64,000 bases of DNA from Robinsoniella peoriensis (GTDB taxonomy: Bacteria; Bacillota; Clostridia; Lachnospirales; Lachnospiraceae). Shown here in pieces: positions 59,701-64,000 of this stretch (its first letter is position 1; each line of letters opens with the position of its first letter). Below the pieces are notes generated by a model. The model did no database searches, had not been told where the DNA came from, and saw nothing but the letters and a program-made list of their open reading frames with translations. The stretch lies in NCBI RefSeq assembly GCF_000797495.1, contig NZ_JTGN01000013.1, positions 141,636-205,635 of the forward strand, written 5' to 3'. The translations under genes were made by a program, and so were the position numbers.

Positions 59701-61858
59701 CAATGATGGCAATGTCCATGGCCTGGGACTTATGATTGGCTATGCAGATGGACAATGGCATGACATTAAGGGATTTTCCATGCCGGAACTTCAGACGAAC
59801 ACAAAGTATGATATTAAGGTAGTAGCGTTTGGTGACCAGTTTGCTGTTTATTTAAAAGCTCATGACGATGCAGATTATGAATTTATTGCAAAATTCAGCG
59901 ATTCCAGATTCACAAAAGGAACAATTGGTTTCCGTTCCTACAATGAGGCATTTACCGCGTATGGGGTAGATGTGAGACCGGTTGTGCAAGAAGACCTTGG
60001 GGTATTTGAGGAAACTGAGGAAGAACCGGGAGAACAGCCGAACGAAGTACTTTTCACTGATGATTTTAGTGATGCACAGAAATCCCAGGAGAATTGGCTG
60101 AAGGTACCGAATCAGGCAGATATTCAGTTTGTGGATGAAAAAGTGGTACTTGGATCAAGTACAGATATGAAGCTGGTAACAGCAGAGCCATATCAGTGGA
60201 AAGATTTTGTATATGAAGCAGATGTAACACTGCGGGGAGAAGGTCAGAATGCAGGTCTTATTTTCCGGTCTTCCAAGGAAGAAAGCGGCGCAGACAGTTA
60301 CAATGGTTATTATTTTGGAATAGGATATGGCAAGGGTAAGGGAAGCTTTGAAGTTGGAAAAGCAACGGATAAAAAGTGGAACGGAATAAGCGGAACAGTG
60401 GAATCGGAACTGGTTAAACCTGACCAGGCACATCATCTTATGGTAATTGCATACGGTTCCAAATTGAATTTCTTTATTGACGGAGCCAAGGTTTATTCTA
60501 TTGCTGACAGTTCTCACAAGATTGGGCGTGTAGGGCTTCGCGGATATAACAGGCAGTTCGAAGTGGATAATATACAGGTACGCACCCTGACAGAAGAAGA
60601 AAAAGAGATCTATTCTAAGATTGAAGTCGAGGAATTCGACATCACAGCAGAATCATTCCAGGATGGATTCCAGATTACATATCCAAAGACAACTGCTGCA
60701 TCTTACAAGGTACAATATGGCACAGAACCCGGTGTATATACCAACGAGTTTGTGGATGTAAAATTCAACAACTATAAAGGCGGAGGTGTATTTACAAAAG
60801 ATAAAGTTGCATTTGGAGTACCGTTTGATGGTACATATTATTTCCGTCTGGTAGGCTTGTCATCCGGACAGATTGTGGTAGCACAGTCTAATGAATTGAT
60901 GATGGATACAGGATATCTGGAAGATACTTCAGCAAATGCGCAGAGACTGGATGATACCAAATCACAGGTGTCCGGAACAGATACCTCGAAAGCAAGACCG
61001 GCAGATCTCGCGCGCCTGAAAACAGCCATTGCAGATGCAGGAGCCCTTCAGGAAGCCACAGGAAATCAGATGGATTATGATCTGGCATCCAGCCTGCTTA
61101 CGATTTCAAAATATGCAATAGACAATCGTGTAGCAGAGCCGACGGATCCGGAAGAACCAGATGAAACAGAAACGGAAGAAACAGAGAAGCCGCAGGAAAC
61201 AGAGAAGCCGCAGGAGACAGAAAAACCGCAGGAAACAGAGAAGCCGCAGGAGACAGAGAAGCCACAGGAGACAGAAAAGCCAGTTGGACCTGTAAAACCA
61301 GTGGAACCTTCTAAACCGGTGAAAAAGAATCAGACAATCAGTGCTAAGAATATTTCTAAAATATATGGAACAAAGCCTTTCAAATTAAATGTAAAGACAA
61401 ATGGCGATGGAAAGCTTTCTTACAAGTCTGATAATAAAAAAGTTGTTACCATCAGCTCTTCCGGTAAAGTTATCGTTAAAAATTACGGAAAAGCAAAGAT
61501 TACAATTAAAGCATCTGCTACTGGCAAATACAATGAGGCTTTTAAGACAATCACATTCGAAGTACGTCCGAAAAAGGCAGTGATTTCAAAAGTATCTGCA
61601 GCAGGCAAAGGCAGAATGAAAGTAACCTGGAAGAAAGATTCCAGAGTAACCGGATATCAAATCGTTTATGCAAGGAACAGTAAATTTACAAAAGGAAAGA
61701 AATACGTCAGTGTCAAAAATGCAAAAACCATCACAAAGACGGTGTCCAAACTGAAAAAAGGAACTAAATATTTTGTGAAGGTAAGGTCTTATAAGACTGT
61801 GAAAAACCATAAATACTATAGTAGTTATAGTAAGGTGAAGAGCGTCAGGATTAAATAG
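56729..61858 (+). CDS. Secreted GH127-clan glycosidase with tandem LamG-like modules
   Basis: A 1,709-residue protein. Signal peptide (1-27); a catalytic domain (about 45-560) of the GH127/GH146 clan, with TENCGIVEGLLSS (Glu324, Cys326) and FDCCYSN (Cys406, Cys407) as zinc/nucleophile set, spaced like GH127; beta-sandwich modules; a Fn3-like module (about 790-870); two LamG/GH16-like domains (about 890-1090 and 1110-1285); a Fn3-like module; a glutamate-threonine-lysine-proline tandem linker (about 1478-1520); and Big_2-like plus Fn3-like ends with no LPxTG. It is a second arabinofuranosidase-like enzyme, here outside the cell. GGAGGCGGG precedes the start. Confidence 0.85.
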   Translation: MRKVLKKTMSVVLAASLLAGSVGAVDAAEMKNKSARRGNADYVSNQGELITTPFVQLPVGAVRANGWLENQLLLQKVNLTGNMHLFNDYNEATSAWLGAENGESWERGPYYMRGLVALAYVLDDEELKTEAQMWVEAILASQKEDGSFGAGSKTDWWAKMPVLMAMRDYYEATEAAGETDERVIPFMESYFRYQAAALPNNHLSNWADARGGDNIDSVYWLYNRLYNDSDPQSSDWLLDLGNILEEQTTDWTGQYNDTTVRQHVVNTSQGMKTPAVYYQYSKNDRDKNALQNGLLNMSIDHGRVDGLPNSDEAARDNRSTRGTENCGIVEGLLSSEIAEKVLGEAWIGDRIEKLAYNALPAAYTPDMSGHVYYVLQNQVMATLGNHEFDCDHGDSSAFGAPLGFDCCYSNTHMGWPKFVQNMWMATENNGLALTAYGPNQITAKVADGKTAEFVQQTDYPFKEDVHLDYKGETADFELQLRIPEWAVDPVVKVNGTEAEGVVNGEYYKVNREWKKGDTIDLRFPSEIATSSWYNDSVAVEKGPLLYGLKIEEDWRVEESNDARELKVDHQEQSPLREVYPASQWNYGLVVEDGFEVSYADEVALQPFSTQTAPVTIKATGQLIPEWTYDGNIAGPQPFGATPADESLQTDIELIPYGSGRLRISQFPAIGEPYTDVVKVEGDSSKIKHLGNIYQEFKNIIVPAAQNYTLTVEGSGQGEVIVNNKGKVSVDLTLGSATLEGLKTLISDGNFKFTNGHFNNLRFTEGLQVDRLVVTPVNMEITDINIESYSRTDDYIKINTNLNAQETPYELLYKTTEEGDFTNSIIGFESQTAYITGIDPTLDYYVQIVAKVHGEDKASDVIVLKAEEVNGGGLKPNPGAPNAQYSGFTTLNYMEDGSAGWVKYDPGNNIRYIQDENEGRTVAKIGKNERVKMTYEPADGSAQNWTDYVVTGTVSVDEMSKNNAGIIFRGSNFGNDPDAYAGYFAGIGRVDYNDGNVHGLGLMIGYADGQWHDIKGFSMPELQTNTKYDIKVVAFGDQFAVYLKAHDDADYEFIAKFSDSRFTKGTIGFRSYNEAFTAYGVDVRPVVQEDLGVFEETEEEPGEQPNEVLFTDDFSDAQKSQENWLKVPNQADIQFVDEKVVLGSSTDMKLVTAEPYQWKDFVYEADVTLRGEGQNAGLIFRSSKEESGADSYNGYYFGIGYGKGKGSFEVGKATDKKWNGISGTVESELVKPDQAHHLMVIAYGSKLNFFIDGAKVYSIADSSHKIGRVGLRGYNRQFEVDNIQVRTLTEEEKEIYSKIEVEEFDITAESFQDGFQITYPKTTAASYKVQYGTEPGVYTNEFVDVKFNNYKGGGVFTKDKVAFGVPFDGTYYFRLVGLSSGQIVVAQSNELMMDTGYLEDTSANAQRLDDTKSQVSGTDTSKARPADLARLKTAIADAGALQEATGNQMDYDLASSLLTISKYAIDNRVAEPTDPEEPDETETEETEKPQETEKPQETEKPQETEKPQETEKPQETEKPVGPVKPVEPSKPVKKNQTISAKNISKIYGTKPFKLNVKTNGDGKLSYKSDNKKVVTISSSGKVIVKNYGKAKITIKASATGKYNEAFKTITFEVRPKKAVISKVSAAGKGRMKVTWKKDSRVTGYQIVYARNSKFTKGKKYVSVKNAKTITKTVSKLKKGTKYFVKVRSYKTVKNHKYYSSYSKVKSVRIK
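61170..61283 (+). repeat. Tandem repeat coding an ETEKPQ linker
   Basis: An 18-bp unit, with GAAACAGAGAAGCCGCAG as consensus, is repeated about six times, coding a glutamate/threonine/lysine/proline-rich linker. It varies mainly at third positions (GAAACA/GAGACA, GAGAAG/GAAAAA). Confidence 0.85.
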
Positions 61859-61925
61859 GAGCCGCATAATAGCCGGAAGATATATATCAGAAGGTTAAAG
61901 AAAATCTGATAAGAAAGAAATCAAA

Positions 61926-61964
61926 AAAGGACAGGAAGCCATAACAGGCCTCTGTCTTTTTTTA
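61926..61964 (+). terminator. Terminator of the secreted GH127-clan gene
   Basis: GGACAGGAAGCC pairs with GGCCTCTGTC around ATAACA, followed by seven T. The next 150 bp hold the promoter region of the broken binding-protein gene. Confidence 0.85.
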
Positions 61965-62016
61965 TTCTCTGCATTGTGTGATACAAGATAAACTTGTAAT
62001 TTTCAGAAAATGTAAT

Positions 62017-62080
62017 GTCAAACCAGTGATAGTTTTAAGTCAGACCAGTTATAGCAATCTTTTTTAATCACCGTTATAAT
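62017..62080 (+). promoter_or_regulatory. Promoter with direct-repeat operator for the broken binding-protein gene
   Basis: GTCAAACCAGTGATAG (62017-62032) and GTCAGACCAGTTATAG (62039-62054) are direct repeats with a 22-bp period, i.e. about two helical turns. They end at the poor -35 of a promoter whose -10 is TATAAT (62075-62080). A YesN- or AraC-type activator would bind so; none is adjacent. Confidence 0.6.
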
Positions 62081-62121
62081 ACAACTATAATCAGTCGTAT
62101 GACAAAGCAGGAGGAAAATTA

Positions 62122-63648
62122 ATGAAAAAGAGTAAGTGGATCAGCCTTTTATTAGCAGGTATATTAACATTGTCTCTGGCTGGCTGCGGAGGTTGAAATA
62201 CAGCCGACACAGCCGGAACCGGGAGTGCAGCCAGTGACAGTGAGACGAATGACAAAGGAGAACCCTATACGGTAACCATGGTTCTGCAGGGAAGCCAGCC
62301 CCAGGATGAAGAGAGAATTGAAGGAAAGATCAATGAAATTCTGGAAAAAGAATTGAATGCCAAGCTGGATATTGTGATGCTTCCCTGGGCAAGTGCATCC
62401 CAGCAGCTGCAGTTAATGCTATCCGGTGATGAGAAAATTGACTGTTTTTACACGAATGCCACAGGGGCAATGAAGTTTATGCATGCAGGCCAGATCATGG
62501 ATATGTCAGAGCTGGTAGAAAAATATGGGACAAACTTAAAAGAAATTTATGGGGAAGAGGTATTAAAACTGAATTCCATAGATGGATTCCTCTATGGTGT
62601 GCCAAACCAAATCGAGAGGGGAAGTATACCGGCAGTTTTCATGCGTAAGGATATGATAGAAAAATATAACATTGACACATCTGCAATTAAGGAACCTAAA
62701 GATCTGGAAAAAGTCTTTGAGGCTGTTAAAAAAGGAGAACCGGATATGACCATGCTGTTTTCTATTAACAGTGGGGATACACCTCTGGACAGGTTATTTC
62801 CGGGAGATACTTTGTCAGATGCAAATGGCTTAGGCGTACTGATGGATCAGACCGAAAATACGAAGATTGAAAATCTGTTTGCAAGCGACTGGTACATGCA
62901 GACTACAAAGATGCTTTATGACTGGTACCAGAAAGGATATATCAGCAAGGATGCAGGTACGGCAACCGAAAACTGGAGAACGGTATGCAAGGCTGGAAAT
63001 CTGTTCTCACTGTTCTTTGCGTATCATCCGGGTACACCAGTGGAATTTAAAAGTTCTACAGGATACGATTTTGAAATAGTGAAGTTCAGGGATTACCCGA
63101 TTAAAAACTGTCAGACCTATTCCGGTATTATTTTCTCGCTGGCACAAAACTGTGAAAATCCGGATAAGACAATGCAGGTATTAGATTATATCTATGGTAG
63201 TAAGGAAATTATGAATCTGCTGAACTGGGGTGAAGAAGGTACAGACTATGTCATCGAGGATCAGGAAAATGATATTATCAATTATCCGGAAGGAATTACC
63301 ACGGATAATGTAGGATACAGCCTGAACCTGGGATGGGAATTGCCCAATCAGTTTATTGCCCACAAATGGAATGGAAGTGATCCAAAGCTCTGGCAAAAAA
63401 TGGAGGAATTTAATAAGAGTGCAAAGGATTCAAAAGCAATGGGATTTTTATTTGACGATTCAGCGGTAGAAAGTGATGTCTCAGCGTTGGCAAATGTGGT
63501 GTCACAGTACCGGGGATCTCTAAACAGCGGATCTGTAAATCCGGAAGAATACATTCCTAAATTTCTGAAAGATCTGGAAGCAGCCGGAATCGATCGTGTG
63601 ATTGAGGCCAAACAGAAACAATTTGATGAATGGCTGAAGCGTGATTAA
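62122..63648 (+). pseudogene. Sugar-binding lipoprotein gene interrupted by an in-frame TGA
   Basis: The frame starts at 62122 (AGGAGGAAA upstream) with a full lipoprotein signal and lipobox, LSLAGC. It then meets TGA at codon 25 (62194-62196), three codons after the lipid-anchored cysteine, and runs open to 63648 in the same frame (509 codons). The remainder (from 62278) is a normal family 1 extracellular binding protein: ILEKELNAKLDIVMLPW, a hinge near GFLYGVPNQIERG and a C-terminal YIPKFLKDLEAAGIDRVI. One base change would restore an arginine or glycine codon. It is thus a recent nonsense mutation or a sequencing error. No permeases follow, since an IS end lies downstream. Confidence 0.85.
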
Positions 63649-63680
63649 AACTCTGGCACAGAATAAATAGAAATGGGATG

Positions 63681-63714
63681 ACTGCCGTAAAACAAAAGTT
63701 TTACGGCAGTTTTA
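63681..63714 (+). terminator. Terminator after the binding-protein gene
   Basis: A perfect 13-bp stem, ACTGCCGTAAAAC with GTTTTACGGCAGT, an AAAA loop and TTTT. Confidence 0.9.
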
Positions 63715-63825
63715 AAAAGCATTCTGGTGATATGTCAAGACTAAAATGAAAAAGATTTTGATATGTTTTTCTGAAAAAAGGGTGCACTTAATAAACATTC
63801 GAAAAAATGAAGTCAGTTTCGAATA

Positions 63826-64000
63826 TCAGTTCGATTCAATATTATATTCGGCGTCCAATTGTTCGCCGGTGTACAGTTGGTTTTTGACCAGCAAACCAAA
63901 AACGAGTCGTACAAATTTACGAGATGTAAGCGCGAGTGCTCTCTTGTGCTGATGTTTGGTTACTTCAGCATATTTTTTAGCATAGTATTCACCATATTCC
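63826..64000 (-). mobile_element. IS110-family transposase, C-terminal fragment (cut by window)
   Basis: Read on the minus strand, the last 58 codons end at TGA (63826-63828). The segment HKRALALTSRKFVRLVFGLL followed by VKNQLYTGEQLD is typical of the C-terminus of IS110/IS1111 DEDD transposases. No terminal inverted repeat is expected in this family. The element's non-coding end probably extends left to about 63730. The rest of the gene lies past the window. Confidence 0.85.

Noticed and set aside
61170..61283. A CRISPR array
   Set aside because: The repeats are adjacent 18-bp coding units without spacers and encode a proline-rich linker in frame.
24401..61858. Sortase anchoring of the giant secreted proteins
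   Set aside because: All three end in basic or neutral tails (SVVIK, VIVERK, SVRIK) without LPxTG or NPxTN motif, hydrophobic segment and charged end, so the class B sortase is unlikely to act on them.

Overview
The window looks like the chromosome of a gut Lachnospiraceae-type Firmicute (Clostridium cluster XIVa; Blautia or a relative would fit). The evidence is moderate-to-low GC, strong AGGAGG ribosome sites with some GTG and TTG starts, sigma-A promoters, a GAAC-N4-GTTC SOS box, YesM/YesN-type two-component systems, a DUF951 gene, an rpsF-ssb-rpsR operon, and many carbohydrate ABC transporters with giant secreted glycosidases. Nothing indicates a plasmid or prophage. One IS110-type transposase end enters at the right edge.

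Layout. 1-3.6 kb: end of a sugar ABC operon (binding protein, two permeases, Gfo/Idh oxidoreductase). 3.8-7.1 kb: SOS-controlled dinB, then a UroD-like gene divergent from an AraC regulator. 7.2-12.3 kb: asnS, a VanR/VanS-like pair, a class B sortase, a sirtuin and a DUF951 gene. 12.4-14.4 kb: an Old-Yellow-Enzyme reductase and a DUF1361 membrane protein, both on the minus strand. 14.38-15.34 kb: no convincing gene, but two large, oppositely oriented, structured elements whose stems covary between the copies. 15.4-18 kb: rpsF-ssb-rpsR, then MarR plus a YczE-like membrane protein. 18.1-23.8 kb: LacI regulator and a partial inositol operon (iolG, iolI, iolH, GPH symporter). 23.9-24.2 kb: a compact cassette resembling a par/Fst type I toxin-antitoxin system.

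24.4-41.7 kb appears to be one system for plant beta-L-arabino-oligosaccharides such as those of extensin. It holds a 2,330-residue secreted six-hairpin glycosidase (possibly GH121), a YesM/YesN sensor-regulator pair with a coupled binding lipoprotein, a second binding protein with two permeases, and a cytoplasmic GH127 enzyme. The inferred flow is outside cleavage, import, then inside cleavage. 41.8-45.2 kb: a cupin gene, a small membrane protein and a SecDF fusion. 45.2-53.2 kb: a BglG/LicT-type antiterminator-terminator switch upstream of a 2,529-residue secreted protein joining a beta-helix region to a GH20 domain. 53.2-56 kb: AraC regulator divergent from ThuA-like and Gfo/Idh genes. 56.3 kb: a Crh-like HPr paralogue. 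56.7-61.9 kb: a secreted 1,709-residue GH127-clan enzyme. 62.1-63.6 kb: a binding lipoprotein gene broken by one in-frame stop.

The most unusual items are the covarying inverted element pair at 14.4-15.3 kb, the toxin-antitoxin cassette at 23.9-24.2 kb, the antiterminator switch in front of a secreted giant enzyme, and a palindromic repeat family that recurs between 37.6 and 45.6 kb. All family assignments come from reading motifs and remembered family features; no database search was possible.
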